Below, piece after piece: positions 1-8,531 of a stretch of DNA of 64,000 nt; within the stretch, counting starts at the first letter, position 1, and each line of letters starts with the position of its first letter. The DNA is from Clostridia bacterium (GTDB taxonomy: Bacteria; Bacillota; Clostridia; Christensenellales; Aristaeellaceae), in the NCBI GenBank assembly GCA_017527065.1, contig JAFXQO010000001.1:62001-126000 (forward strand). Reading direction: 5' to 3'. Below the pieces are notes generated by a model that searched no databases, had not been told where the DNA came from, and was given only the letters and a program-made list of their open reading frames with translations. The position numbers were made by a program, and so were the translations under genes.

Positions 1-615
1 GCGCTCCGCCTTCAGGGCATTGATCAGCTCCAGGATCTTGGCCTGGACGGTCACGTCGAGGGCCGTCGTGGGCTCGTCGCAGATCATGATTTCCGGATCG
101 CCCGCCAGGGCGATGGCGATGACGATGCGCTGCCGCATGCCGCCGGAAAACTGGAAGGGATACTGGTTGATGCGCCGTTCGGCCTCGGGAATGCCCACGT
201 CCTTCATCAGCTGAAGCGCCTTGGCCCGGGCCTGTTTTCGGTCCATGCCCTTCCGGGTGAGCACCTCGGTGATCTGCTTGCCCACCTTCATGATGGGGTT
301 CAGGGAGGACAGCGGGTCCTGGAAGACCAGCCCGATGCGCTTGCCGCGGATGTCGTGCATCACGTTCTCCGGCGCGTGGGCCAGGTCGACGCCGTCGTAC
401 ATGATCGTGCCGGCGTCCACGGAGGCGTTGCTGGGGAGGATTCCCATGATGGCCTTGGAGGTCACCGATTTCCCCGAGCCGCTTTCGCCCACGATGGCGA
501 CGGTCTCGCCCCGGCGCAGGTCGAAGCTGATGCCGCGCACGGCCTGCACCGTGCCGCCATAGGCCCGGAAGGAAACCCGCAGGTCCCGGACATTCAGAAT
601 TGTCTCCTGGGCCAT
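1..615 (-). CDS. Oligopeptide/dipeptide ABC transporter ATP-binding protein, OppD/DppD type (C-terminus outside window)
   Basis: ATPase of a peptide importer acting on the inner face of the membrane with the two permeases encoded just upstream. The visible N-terminal part has a Walker A loop (GESGSGKS), a Q-loop with the [10 protein letters not shown] stretch typical of OppD/OppF, the ABC signature (FSGGMRQR) and Walker B ([11 protein letters not shown]). The gene runs off the left edge, so the C-terminal oligopeptide-transporter region is not seen. An ATG at 621 overlaps the oppC stop codon as ATGA, but an AGGGGAGGA ribosome site sits directly against it. The ATG at 615, seven bases downstream of GGAGG, is therefore preferred. 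It is the last visible gene of the operon; an OppF partner may lie further left. Confidence 0.93.
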   Translation of the reverse strand, partial: MAQETILNVRDLRVSFRAYGGTVQAVRGISFDLRRGETVAIVGESGSGKSVTSKAIMGILPSNASVDAGTIMYDGVDLAHAPENVMHDIRGKRIGLVFQDPLSSLNPIMKVGKQITEVLTRKGMDRKQARAKALQLMKDVGIPEAERRINQYPFQFSGGMRQRIVIAIALAGDPEIMICDEPTTALDVTVQAKILELINALKAER

Positions 616-617
616 GC

Positions 618-1772
618 TCATTCCTCCCCTCTGTGGTTGGGATCCATGGCGTCCCGCAGTCCGTTGCTGAGCATGTTGAACGCGACCATGAGCACCGAAA
701 TCAGCACCGCCGGGAAGAGCGTCAGATACGGGTACTGCAGGAGCACGCTCTGGCCCGAGGAGAGCAGTATGCCGATGGAGGGCTCGGGCGGCATGATGCC
801 CAGGCCGATATAGGCCAGGAAGGATTCGGAGAAGATGGCGCCGGGCACGGCGATCATGGCGCGGGTGATCAGCGGGCCCACGGTGTTCGGCAGGATATGG
901 CGGAAGATCAGCCGCCGGTCCGGCACGCCCATGGTGCGGGCGGAGAGCACGTACTCGCGCCCCTTGAAGCGGTAAAACTGGGCGCGCGTCAGCCGGGCGG
1001 TCCCGATCCAGCCGGTGACCGTCAGCGCCAGCACGATGGAAACGATGCCCGCCCCGAAGAGCATCATGAACAGTATGGTCACGACGATATAGGGCAGCCC
1101 GTCCAGCACCTCGGCAAAATGCGTGAGGAACATGTCGATCCGGCCGCCGTAATACCCCGCCACCGAACCGTAAATGACGCCGATGATCAGGTTCGTGACC
1201 ACGGAGAGCAGGGCGATGAGCAGGGAGATGCGCGTGCCGCGGAAGAGGCGGGTCAGTATGTCGCGGCCGAGATAATCCGTGCCGAACCAATGGTATACGC
1301 CCTCCGGCACGCCGCAGTATTTGTAATAATCCACCTTCACGTCCACCGCGATCCGCTTGCCGGCCTGGTATTCCCGCACGATCTCCAGCACGGAGCCCTC
1401 CGGGAAGCGGGTGGGATCGGAAATGGAGGACTTTTTGCGGTTGGTCATCACGCGGGTACCGTCCGCGATGCCCAGCTTTTCCAGGCCGGGGATCTTGGGC
1501 GGCAGGTATTTCTGGTCCACGTTCTGCTGCACGTAGGTATACCCGCTGATCTCCGGCACCACGATGGCCAGGAGGATGATGACGAGTATGGCGATGAGGC
1601 TGGCCATGGACACCTTGTTTTTGCGCAGACGCCGGAAGGCGTCCCGGTAAAACCCGATGGGCGCCGTGGCGAAGGCCTCGTCCCTGTAATTATCCTTGCC
1701 CGCCAGCTGCAGCTTCTCCGCCGGGATGTCTTCCAGCTCCTGCGGAAGGTGGTTCCTGTCTTCTATGATCAT
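618..1772 (-). CDS. Peptide ABC transporter permease, OppC/DppC type
   Basis: Integral membrane permease that pairs with the OppB-type protein to form the peptide channel. At 384 residues it is longer than a usual OppC (about 300). The extra length is an extracytoplasmic segment between the first membrane helix (about residues 55-75) and the core transmembrane domain. The core carries the binding-protein-dependent transport EAA-type loop (YVLSARTMGVPDRRLIFRH) that docks the ATPase. Its ATG overlaps the oppB stop as ATGA, and its stop overlaps the next start, so translation is coupled along the operon. Confidence 0.93.
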   Translation of the reverse strand: MIIEDRNHLPQELEDIPAEKLQLAGKDNYRDEAFATAPIGFYRDAFRRLRKNKVSMASLIAILVIILLAIVVPEISGYTYVQQNVDQKYLPPKIPGLEKLGIADGTRVMTNRKKSSISDPTRFPEGSVLEIVREYQAGKRIAVDVKVDYYKYCGVPEGVYHWFGTDYLGRDILTRLFRGTRISLLIALLSVVTNLIIGVIYGSVAGYYGGRIDMFLTHFAEVLDGLPYIVVTILFMMLFGAGIVSIVLALTVTGWIGTARLTRAQFYRFKGREYVLSARTMGVPDRRLIFRHILPNTVGPLITRAMIAVPGAIFSESFLAYIGLGIMPPEPSIGILLSSGQSVLLQYPYLTLFPAVLISVLMVAFNMLSNGLRDAMDPNHRGEE

Positions 1773-2719
1773 TTGCCGCCTCCGATCCGGATCCTGGGAT
1801 CAATGATGCCGTAGGAAATATCCACGACGAGAATCGTGATGAGCGAAATCAGGGAATAGAAAATCAGCAGGGCCACGGTGAGGAAATGGTCGCCCGCCAT
1901 GATGGAATCCACCAGCAGCCCGCCCTCGCCCGGCACGGAAAACAGCTTTTCGATGACCAGCGAGCCGCCCATAATGCCCGTTATCATGGGAATGATGGTG
2001 TTCGCGATGGGCACCATGGAATTGCGGAAGGCGTGAGACCAGGTGGCTTCATTCTGGGTGAGGCCCTTGGTGCGGGCCAGCAGCATGTATTCGGATGAGA
2101 GCGTTTCGATCAGCTCGCCCCGCAGGTAGCGGGCGATGGTGGCGATGGGCCCCAGGGACAGCGCCGTGATGGGCAGGATCATGGAGCGAAACGCCTGCCA
2201 CACGTTGGGGGCCTGGGCGTTATACAGCGTCGGGAACACCGGCCAGAGGAACGTGAGGCAATACTGAAGGAGGGACGCGAACACGAACGACGGCACCGAG
2301 ATGAAGATCACGATGGCGAAGGAGATCACGTGGTCCAGCCAGGTATTGCGCCGGAGCGCGGCCACCGTGCCCGCCAGTATGCCCAGCGGGATCGAGACCA
2401 GCAGCGAGAAGAAGTTGAGCACCATTGTGGGCTGTATGCGCACCATGATGATGTCGAACACGTCCATGCCGGGGCGCAGCTTCACCGACGTGCCGAAATC
2501 TCCCTTGAGGATGATCCCCTCCAGGAAGTAGTAGTATTGCACGATTTTCGGCTCGTGCAGGTGCATGCGCTCCTCGAGCTTATACTGAACCTCCGGGGAA
2601 ACCTCCGGGTTCTCGAAGATCGTCATGGGCATGAGGCGTATGATCCAGAAGGAAAGCGTCATGACCAGGAAAATGGTGAGCAGCATCGCGCCAATGCGCC
2701 CTAAAATATACTTGAGCAT
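1769..2719 (-). CDS. Peptide ABC transporter permease, OppB/DppB type
   Basis: First permease of the peptide importer, about 316 residues with roughly six membrane helices. It starts with the MLKYILGRIGAML helix typical of OppB and has an EAA loop (MLLARTKGLTQNEATWSHA) near residue 215. A GTG at 2728 in the same frame would add three residues but has no ribosome site. The ATG at 2719 is preceded by a GGGTG about six bases away, so I chose it. The gene lies downstream of the binding-protein gene across a 116-base gap holding two strong hairpins, which probably set the ratio of binding protein to permease. Confidence 0.92.
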   Translation of the reverse strand: MLKYILGRIGAMLLTIFLVMTLSFWIIRLMPMTIFENPEVSPEVQYKLEERMHLHEPKIVQYYYFLEGIILKGDFGTSVKLRPGMDVFDIIMVRIQPTMVLNFFSLLVSIPLGILAGTVAALRRNTWLDHVISFAIVIFISVPSFVFASLLQYCLTFLWPVFPTLYNAQAPNVWQAFRSMILPITALSLGPIATIARYLRGELIETLSSEYMLLARTKGLTQNEATWSHAFRNSMVPIANTIIPMITGIMGGSLVIEKLFSVPGEGGLLVDSIMAGDHFLTVALLIFYSLISLITILVVDISYGIIDPRIRIGGGK

Positions 2720-2737
2720 CCACTTCACCCATTAGAT

Positions 2738-2775
2738 AAAAATCCCAAGGCATGTGCCGGCGGGCGGCACATGCC
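2738..2775 (-). terminator. Hairpin plus U-tract between binding-protein and permease genes (attenuating terminator)
   Basis: Perfect 11-bp stem (arms 2749-2759 and 2765-2775, 5-base loop). On the minus strand it is followed after a short gap by five Ts (2738-2742). It sits inside an operon, so partial termination or 3'-end protection of the binding-protein message is more likely than full stop. Confidence 0.6.
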
Positions 2776-2791
2776 AAGGGCGTATCAATCG

Positions 2792-2821
2792 TCCCTCCCC
2801 GCTCGATGGACCGGGGAGGGA
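2792..2821 (-). other. Second intercistronic RNA hairpin after the binding-protein gene
   Basis: Perfect 10-bp G+C-rich stem (arms 2792-2801 and 2812-2821, 10-base loop) starting 14 bases after the binding-protein stop codon. It has no U-tract, so it is best read as a 3'-stabilising or processing structure acting with the hairpin at 2738-2775. Confidence 0.5.
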
Positions 2822-2835
2822 TGTCTTATCGCCTG

Positions 2836-4554
2836 TTACTCCACGATGTCGGCGTATATCAGGCCCCAGCCGAAGCCCGGCACGAATTCATCCACGGGGA
2901 GCTCAAGCCGGTCGGAGATCAGCTGATAGCCGACGCCCTGGACCATGGGGATGTGAATGACCTTGTCCAGGTAGATGTTCTCCAGCTTGGCCGTCTCTTC
3001 CAGCAGACGCGGATAGTCGGACTTGACTTCCTCGGAATCGCACACGGCGTACTGCGCCTCGAACTCCTCGTCGAAGAAGTTGTTGGGATGGCTGTCGTAG
3101 GTGGACAGATAGTAGTAGAAGCAGGTGTAGGGATAGGTGCGGCTGGCGCTGCGCGACCAGTCGTTGGGGGAGAGATCCCACACGTCGTGGGTCTGCTTGT
3201 AGGCGGTGGCGGACTCGGTGTGGAAGTCGAAATCGAGCTGGATCTTGCCCTCGAAGATCACCGGGAGCTCTTCCTTCAGATACTCGGCGGTGGCCTTCCA
3301 GGCGGTGTCGCTCTCGTCGAAGGCCATGATCAGGGTGATCACGGTGTCTTCGCTCACGCCGCATTCCTCATAGGCCTTGGCCAGGTATTCGCGGGCCAGC
3401 TCGGGATTGTAGCCGGCGGGGCCCCACTCGTTGACGCGGGCGGTCACGGCCAGGCCGGGCTCGCTGTCGCGGTAGATTTCGCCGGAGAACATGCCGGCCT
3501 GTCCGTTGACATAGGTGCCGCTGGGCTCCTGATAGCCGAAGATGCTGCGGGCGATCACTTCGCGGTTCATGGCGTGGTAGAGCGCCTTGCGGTAGTTGAT
3601 GGACGCGGTGAGGGGATTCTCGGGATTCTTGCAGTTGATGTCGATGTGGAACACGGTCAGCGAGCTGTTTTCCACCAGACGCGGGTCGTCGATGTAGGTC
3701 TCGATGGTGTTGGCGTCGGGGCTCAGGTAATCCAGCGCGCCCTGCTCCCACAGCTCGACGCGGGCGTTCATTTCCTTAATGATGCGCACTTCCACGGTGT
3801 CGAAGTTGAAGTACTCGGGCAGCCAGTAGTTTTCGTTGCGCACATAGGTCTGAACGGAATCGTGCACCCAGCTCTCCAGCTTGTAGGGGCCGGCGCTCAT
3901 CCACTGATCGGCGGTGACGCCGTAGGTGGTGCTCGTGCGGTCCGCGTTCATGCCGGCCTCGTACAGGGGCTCATACACCATGGCGGTGGCGCGGTTGGTG
4001 AACTGGGCGCACACGCTGTTCTGGGTGACGGAGCCGGTCGTGGTGATTTCGATGGTGTAGTCGTCGATCTTCTTGATGCCCACGTCTTCCCAGGCGACGG
4101 GCGCGTCGCTGGTCTGCTTGCTGTATTCCTTGGCGTTCACGATGGTGATGGAGGCGTCCGAAAGGAAGTCGGCCATCTGGTTCGCCAGGACGGGATCCAG
4201 CAGCATCTTGAAGGAGTACATGACGGTGTCGGCGTTGATGGGCTCGCCGTTGGCCCAGCAGGCCTCGGGCCGGAGCGCGATGCGCCACACGTTTTCGGAA
4301 ATCTCCTCCGGCAGCTCGGCGGCGATTTCTCCGATGTACTTGTAGTTAAGGCGCGACTCGTCCGCGATGGCGCGGTACAGGGTGGCGCCGCAGTAGCCGA
4401 TGGGGGTATCCAGCGAGGTCTCCACCGAATTGTGCCCATTCAGGATGGGGGTGTCGGCGGTGAGATAGGTGTGGAACGCCTTTTCGGCGTTCGCGGAGCT
4501 CGCCACGCACAGGGCGAGCATAAGCACCAGCGCCAGCAGGATCAGTTTCTTCAT
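2836..4554 (-). CDS. Extracellular peptide-binding protein of ABC transporter (SBP_bac_5 family)
   Basis: Solute-binding protein that captures peptides outside the membrane and hands them to the permeases encoded downstream. About 572 residues. The signal peptide is at residues 1-23 (MKKLILLALVLMLALC, then a small-residue cleavage region ending SANA). The mature protein has the family 5 layout, including an FHIDINCKNP segment and a DIPxR-type YRKALYHAMNRE region. An upstream in-frame ATG at 4605 would put 17 charged residues before the signal peptide. The ATG at 4554 follows AAGGAGTG and is clearly the start. There is no classic lipobox, although C18 lies inside the hydrophobic stretch. Substrate specificity cannot be told from sequence alone. 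Confidence 0.93.
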   Translation of the reverse strand: MKKLILLALVLMLALCVASSANAEKAFHTYLTADTPILNGHNSVETSLDTPIGYCGATLYRAIADESRLNYKYIGEIAAELPEEISENVWRIALRPEACWANGEPINADTVMYSFKMLLDPVLANQMADFLSDASITIVNAKEYSKQTSDAPVAWEDVGIKKIDDYTIEITTTGSVTQNSVCAQFTNRATAMVYEPLYEAGMNADRTSTTYGVTADQWMSAGPYKLESWVHDSVQTYVRNENYWLPEYFNFDTVEVRIIKEMNARVELWEQGALDYLSPDANTIETYIDDPRLVENSSLTVFHIDINCKNPENPLTASINYRKALYHAMNREVIARSIFGYQEPSGTYVNGQAGMFSGEIYRDSEPGLAVTARVNEWGPAGYNPELAREYLAKAYEECGVSEDTVITLIMAFDESDTAWKATAEYLKEELPVIFEGKIQLDFDFHTESATAYKQTHDVWDLSPNDWSRSASRTYPYTCFYYYLSTYDSHPNNFFDEEFEAQYAVCDSEEVKSDYPRLLEETAKLENIYLDKVIHIPMVQGVGYQLISDRLELPVDEFVPGFGWGLIYADIVE

Positions 4555-4582
4555 TCCTCGTTCACTCCTTTGATATTGGTCG

Positions 4583-4945
4583 TCAGGGGAGTTTCGCCGC
4601 GGCAAGGCTGAGCGCCGCCAAAGCGGCGGAAGCGATCAGAAGGGGAAGGGCGTCCGCGTGCCCGCCGCGGCTGCTGCGATAGGCCGCGTATGCCTCGGTT
4701 TCTTCCCGTCCGCTCCGGGCCGTATTGAAAAACACGCGCTTGAGCATCCGTGTGCCCCAATTCAGGGAGGCGAACATCTTCAGGTTGCCCAGCAGGCGGA
4801 CGAGCCCAACGATCAGGGCCCCGGACGCCAGCGAAAACAACAGGTCTGACAATATATGTCCGCCTTGCGCGCCGGATGCCAGAAACAGGATGATGCCCAG
4901 GGCCAGCGCCGCGAAATATGGGGTCCGGGATGACCTCCCGCGCAC
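4583..4945 (-). CDS. Small membrane protein leading the peptide-transporter operon (possibly DUF3899-like)
   Basis: Short hydrophobic protein with about three predicted membrane segments, two near the N-terminus and one at the extreme C-terminus, separated by a basic Arg/Lys loop. The layout resembles DUF3899 proteins, but I could not verify membership. An ATG at 4999 would give 138 residues, yet the promoter at 5012-5040 would start transcription only about five bases before it. The GTG at 4945, six to seven bases after GAGGGGG, fits better (120 residues). It ends 28 bases before the binding-protein gene, so it shares the operon. Function unknown; a role in transport is guilt by association only. 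Confidence 0.65.
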   Translation of the reverse strand: MRGRSSRTPYFAALALGIILFLASGAQGGHILSDLLFSLASGALIVGLVRLLGNLKMFASLNWGTRMLKRVFFNTARSGREETEAYAAYRSSRGGHADALPLLIASAALAALSLAAAKLP

Positions 4946-5011
4946 GTTCACGCCCCCTCGCGCGGCCCCGGGCGCTCGCCCGACCGCCGTTTTTCCCATC
5001 TTGCCGTTTAC

Positions 5012-5040
5012 ACTATACCACGACTAGTTCATGTATTCAA
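5012..5040 (-). promoter_or_regulatory. Sigma-A promoter of the peptide-transporter operon
   Basis: On the minus strand TTGAAT (5035-5040), 17-bp spacer, TATAGT (5012-5017). It is the only good promoter match upstream of the five-gene operon, and its predicted start site bears on which start codon the first gene uses. Confidence 0.65.
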
Positions 5041-5120
5041 GTATATTCTGTGTAATTTGCCGCATATCCGCTGTATAAAGCAGCGGGAGCCGCCGGGTCT
5101 TTTTCGCCCTTTTTACAGCG

Positions 5121-5189
5121 AAACCCCGCATCCCGCTTCGGATGCAGGGCTTGCCGGCGGTATGAAGCGCGGGGCGTTTCGCCCCGCGC
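5121..5189 (-). terminator. Tandem hairpins downstream of hpf
   Basis: Two perfect stems in minus-strand order: 10 bp with a 3-base loop (5167-5189), then 10 bp with one G-U pair (5124-5149) followed by TTT and mixed sequence. U-tracts are weak, so this is a moderate-confidence transcription end for hpf. Confidence 0.45.
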
Positions 5190-5221
5190 CGAAAGGCCTG
5201 CGCGGCCTGATGATTCTCTTT

Positions 5222-5761
5222 TTATCCCAGGATCGGCTCCAGCATGCCGATGGTGCCGTCCGTGCGGCGGTAGATGACGCTGGTGATGTTGGTCTCCGCG
5301 TTGACGAACACGAAGAAGCTGTGGCCCAGCATGTCCATCTGCGCGATGGCGTCTTCCACCGGCATGGGCTTGACCGGGAAGCGCTTCACGCGCACCAGCT
5401 CGTCCGGCGTATCCTCCCAGGCGGGAACGGGCTCGACGTCCGGCGCCAGGGCTTCCAGCGCCGCGGGGTCGGCCTTTTTGCCCAGCTTTGTGTGGTGGCG
5501 GCGGATCTGGCGGTCGATCTTGTCGACCGCGCGGTCGACGCTCTGATACATGTCGGCGCTGCTTTCCTGGGCGCGCAGCATCACGCCGCCGATCACCAGG
5601 GTGATTTCAACGATGTTCCGCGCGCCGCGCTCCTGGCTGAGGCGCACCTGCGCGTCCGCGTCGCCGCGGAAATAGCGGTCCAGTTTATTGAGCCTTTTTT
5701 CAATCCGTTCCTGCATGGCGTCGGAAACGGTCATATCTCTCGAATTGATCGTAATACGCAT
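5222..5761 (-). CDS. hpf: Ribosome hibernation-promoting factor, long form (HPF)
   Basis: Binds the 30S decoding region and dimerises ribosomes into inactive 100S particles in stationary phase. At 179 residues it has the long-form layout: an N-terminal S30AE beta-alpha domain (residues 1-100, MRITINSRDMTVSDAM...) and a C-terminal dimerisation domain (about 120-179) with the conserved VKRFPVKPM and LGHSFFVF segments. A GTG at 5770 would add three residues. The ATG at 5761 lies eight bases after AGGAG and begins with the family's standard N-terminus. It is transcribed alone, divergently from the next gene. I found no convincing promoter in the 370-base upstream gap. Confidence 0.95.
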   Translation of the reverse strand: MRITINSRDMTVSDAMQERIEKRLNKLDRYFRGDADAQVRLSQERGARNIVEITLVIGGVMLRAQESSADMYQSVDRAVDKIDRQIRRHHTKLGKKADPAALEALAPDVEPVPAWEDTPDELVRVKRFPVKPMPVEDAIAQMDMLGHSFFVFVNAETNITSVIYRRTDGTIGMLEPILG

Positions 5762-5801
5762 GTCTTTCACTCCTGACTTTTTTATCTAACGGAACGAAGC
5801 T

Positions 5802-5852
5802 TTATTCGGCCCGCCCGCCCGGCAGGCCCTTCAGCGCTGCCATCGGAATCAC
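5802..5852 (-). CDS. Possible 16-codon leader ORF upstream of hpf
   Basis: A GTG (5850-5852) follows AAGGAGAGGAC at ribosome-site distance and opens a 16-codon frame ending in TAA at 5802, about 40 bases before the hpf start. An in-frame ATG at 5843 is a second possible start. The peptide (VIPMAALKGLPGGRAE) has no recognised homologue. It could be a translated leader, or the ribosome-site-like sequence could be chance. The rest of the 5762-6135 gap is A+T-rich and holds no other gene. Confidence 0.22.
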   Translation of the reverse strand: MIPMAALKGLPGGRAE

Positions 5853-6135
5853 GTCCTCTCCTTCGGCTGATCGCCTTATTCTATCTTATTACTTCGCCGC
5901 GCGGTTAAATATTCCTGCCGGCCTTTCGACTTTCCTGCAGTTTTTTTCCAGTTTTTTTCAGCAGATTGCCCGAGAGATGAGAGATATGGGAGGTACTTTA
6001 TACCGGATAACGTAATATAGAAAACAATTAAATTTTCGCGCCTGAGAGGATTTGCCCTGCGAATCGCGAATTAGCGAATTATAGCAGTACAGTGCCTGCT
6101 CCGGCCCGGAAGGGCGGCGGGCGGCGACCGAGGAG

Positions 6136-7389
6136 ATGATAGGATTGGATCCCGTTAAGCCGATCAAACGGTTTGAAGACGCGCCGGAGTTCATTGCCTT
6201 TATGCAGCGCAAGGCCGAGATGGTCGCTGCGGTGGGTCAGGACGACCCCTATTTTGTCTGTCATGATTCCCCGCTCACGGACACCTCGCTGATGGCGGGC
6301 AAGCGGGTGCTCAATTTTGGCTCATACAATTACGTCGGCATGTCCGGCCGGCCGGAGGTCAGCGCCGCCGCGAAGGAGGCCATCGACCGCTACGGCACCA
6401 GCGCCAGCGGCAGCCGCCTGCTGGCGGGTGAGAAGACGCTCTACAAGACGCTTGAGAAGGAACTGGCCGAGTGGAAGCGCGCCGAGGACTGCCTGGTGCT
6501 GGTGAGCGGCTTCGGCACGAACCAGACCTTCGTGGGCAATTTCTGCGGGGAAGGCGACCTGATCCTCTACGACGTGCTGGCCCACAACAGCATCTGGCAG
6601 GGCTGCCAGATGAGCCGCGCCACCGCCCGCCCCTTCCCGCACAACAACGTGGCCGCGCTGGAGCGCCTGCTCGTCTCACGCCGCGAGAAATTCGGCAAGG
6701 TGCTGATCGTGATCGAGGGCGCGTACAGCATGGACGGCGACATCGCGCCGGTGCCCGAGATCGTGGCGCTGAAGAAGAAATACGGGTGCTTCCTCATGGT
6801 GGACGAGGCGCACTCCTCCTGCGTGCTGGGCGAGACCGGCGGCGGCGTGGACGAGTATTTCGACCTGCAGCCCGGCGACATCGACGTGAAGATGGGCACG
6901 TTGTCGAAGGGCCTGGGCGCCTGCGGCGGGTATCTGGCCGGCAGCCGCGCCATCATAGAATACATGCGCTACAGCCTGCCGGGCTTTGTGTTCTCGGTGG
7001 GCATCTCTCCGGCGCTGGCGGCCGCTGCGCTCACGTCCCAGCGCCTGCTGCGCAGCGACCCCTCCATCATGCGCCGCCTGCACGACAACATTGAGACCTT
7101 CGTCTCCGAGGCGAAGGCCCGGGGCCTTGACACCTGCCTCGCCGCGCACACGGCCATCGTTCCCGTGATGGTGGGCGAAGACACGGACGCCTACCGCCTC
7201 TCCAACGCCATGCGGCGGGCGGGCGTGTTCGTGCCGCCGGCGGTGTATCCCGCCGTACCCCGCGGCAAGGCGCGACTGCGCTTCTGCGTCATCTCCGAGC
7301 ACACCAGGGAGGAGATCGTCACCGCGCTGGACACGCTGCTGCGCGTCGCGAAAGAAGAGGGCATCGCCCTGCCGGGGCCGGAAGCCTGA
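6136..7389 (+). CDS. PLP-dependent alpha-oxoamine synthase family protein (KBL / AONS / serine palmitoyltransferase-like)
   Basis: Class II aminotransferase-fold enzyme expected to condense an amino acid with an acyl-CoA or acyl-ACP and release CO2. It shows the N-terminal LNFGSYNYVGM motif, the Asp that binds the PLP ring (D223 in MVDEAHSS), and the Schiff-base lysine K258 in TLSKGLGACGGY. Length (417) fits the family with an N-terminal extension of about 50 residues seen in serine-palmitoyltransferase-like members. No threonine dehydrogenase, biotin or lipid genes lie nearby, so the substrate cannot be assigned. GAGGAG directly abuts the ATG at 6136. A TTG at 6145, nine bases after GAGGAG, could be the true start. 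It is followed by a clear terminator, so it is monocistronic. Confidence 0.85.
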   Translation: MIGLDPVKPIKRFEDAPEFIAFMQRKAEMVAAVGQDDPYFVCHDSPLTDTSLMAGKRVLNFGSYNYVGMSGRPEVSAAAKEAIDRYGTSASGSRLLAGEKTLYKTLEKELAEWKRAEDCLVLVSGFGTNQTFVGNFCGEGDLILYDVLAHNSIWQGCQMSRATARPFPHNNVAALERLLVSRREKFGKVLIVIEGAYSMDGDIAPVPEIVALKKKYGCFLMVDEAHSSCVLGETGGGVDEYFDLQPGDIDVKMGTLSKGLGACGGYLAGSRAIIEYMRYSLPGFVFSVGISPALAAAALTSQRLLRSDPSIMRRLHDNIETFVSEAKARGLDTCLAAHTAIVPVMVGEDTDAYRLSNAMRRAGVFVPPAVYPAVPRGKARLRFCVISEHTREEIVTALDTLLRVAKEEGIALPGPEA

Positions 7390-7417
7390 CGGGCCGACAG
7401 AAAAACAAATAAAGAAG

Positions 7418-7453
7418 GACAGCATGTCGTTTGGCCGGCATGCTGTCTTTTTT
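7418..7453 (+). terminator. Intrinsic terminator of the alpha-oxoamine synthase gene
   Basis: 9-bp stem (7418-7426 with 7439-7447), 12-base loop, then six Ts at 7448-7453. Confidence 0.88.
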
Positions 7454-7521
7454 GTGTGCGGCGGGTTACCAAGTGATCGAGTTCGATCTGCCTGAGGGGC
7501 CGGAATTTCATCCTCGCCCGC

Positions 7522-8322
7522 TCACGCGATCGTTCCAAAGAAGTGAACGATGTTCATGTCTTCGATCATCTTGCTGCCGTGCTGGCCGTGGCCGTCCATG
7601 GTGGGGTGCTGGCCGTGGTCGGGCGAGTAGGTGAGAAGCGTCCTGTGCTTTCCCCGATAACGCTCCATGGCCTCGGCCAGGCGCTGAAAGCCCTCGGCCT
7701 CCAGCGACACGGCGTTGAGCGCCTCCTTCGACTCCGGGCCGTAGGCGTGGGCGGCGTTGTCGTATTCAAAGGTGTGGATGCTCACCACGTCGTATTTGTC
7801 CGATTCGAGCAGCTCCAGCGACTTCTCCTGAACCTCGATGCCGTTTTCCGCCTCGAAATAATCCAGGTCGCGGCCCGCGAAGATGTGCAGGAAGGTGGAA
7901 TCCTTCTGGGCCACGATGGCGACCTTTTTGCCCAGCCGCAGCCACACGTCGAAGAGCGTGTCGCAGGTGAGCTGCGGCCGCACGTAGGTTTTGATGCCGT
8001 GGCCTTCCGGGTCGAGGCCGGTGTACATGCTGGCGTGGGCCACGGGCGTGACCGACTCCACCGTGCTGATGAACGGCACGGCCATGGAGGTGTACTTATA
8101 GACCGGCGCGAGCAGGCCCGTGTACTGCTGGAGGATGTACTGGCCCACGGCGTCCGCGTGATACAGCACGGCGCGGTCAGCCGTTCCGCCGAGGCGCTCG
8201 CGGAGAATATCCGATATCCAGCCGATGGACGGCGCGTAGCCCTCGGGCAGGGCGATTCCCATGCAGTCGGCGACGATGCCGGCAAAGTGCTTCAGGCCGT
8301 AGAGATTGTAATGATCCGCCAT
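7522..8322 (-). CDS. Alkaline phosphatase superfamily protein (type I phosphodiesterase/nucleotide pyrophosphatase-like)
   Basis: Predicted metal-dependent phosphohydrolase, 266 residues, with no signal peptide and therefore probably cytoplasmic. Metal-site features of the superfamily are visible in order: a probable nucleophile region (SVTPVAHASMYTG, near residue 88), an Asp/His pair in EYDNAAHAYG, an Asp-His pair in YSPDHGQ, and a final HGQHG. It is short for the superfamily because it lacks a cap domain, so substrate is unknown. The start follows GAGGAGGACAACACA. A promoter at 8362-8390 lies just upstream, so it is probably a single-gene unit. Confidence 0.8.
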   Translation of the reverse strand: MADHYNLYGLKHFAGIVADCMGIALPEGYAPSIGWISDILRERLGGTADRAVLYHADAVGQYILQQYTGLLAPVYKYTSMAVPFISTVESVTPVAHASMYTGLDPEGHGIKTYVRPQLTCDTLFDVWLRLGKKVAIVAQKDSTFLHIFAGRDLDYFEAENGIEVQEKSLELLESDKYDVVSIHTFEYDNAAHAYGPESKEALNAVSLEAEGFQRLAEAMERYRGKHRTLLTYSPDHGQHPTMDGHGQHGSKMIEDMNIVHFFGTIA

Positions 8323-8361
8323 TGTGTTGTCCTCCTCTTTATCCCCCGTTTCGCTGTGCTC

Positions 8362-8390
8362 ATCATAACATCATCTCATTTTCACCGCAA
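8362..8390 (-). promoter_or_regulatory. Sigma-A promoter for the alkaline-phosphatase-family gene
   Basis: On the minus strand TTGCGG (8385-8390), 17-bp spacer, TATGAT (8362-8367) with a TG one base upstream (extended -10). Confidence 0.65.
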
Positions 8391-8504
8391 GGGGGGAATT
8401 GAAAAAAAGGGACAGCGAACGGGGAGGGAGAACAAGCCGTAATTCAAATGAATTCCGCGTTGAATCATGCGATGCAAAACGGTCAAAAAATGTTCATCAG
8501 AAAA

Positions 8505-8531
8505 TTAGCACTCACCTATTGACAGTGCTAA
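8505..8531. promoter_or_regulatory. CIRCE operator (HrcA site) of hsp20
   Basis: TTAGCACTC, nine bases, CAGTGCTAA: a match to the CIRCE inverted repeat with a single change in the right arm (C for G). It overlaps the -35 and spacer of the hsp20 promoter, as expected for HrcA repression relieved by heat. The remaining sequence from 8391 to 8504 shows nothing else. Confidence 0.92.

Noticed and set aside
2752-4611. 619-codon plus-strand open frame over the peptide-binding protein
   Set aside because: Antisense shadow; the minus-strand protein has a signal peptide and family motifs.
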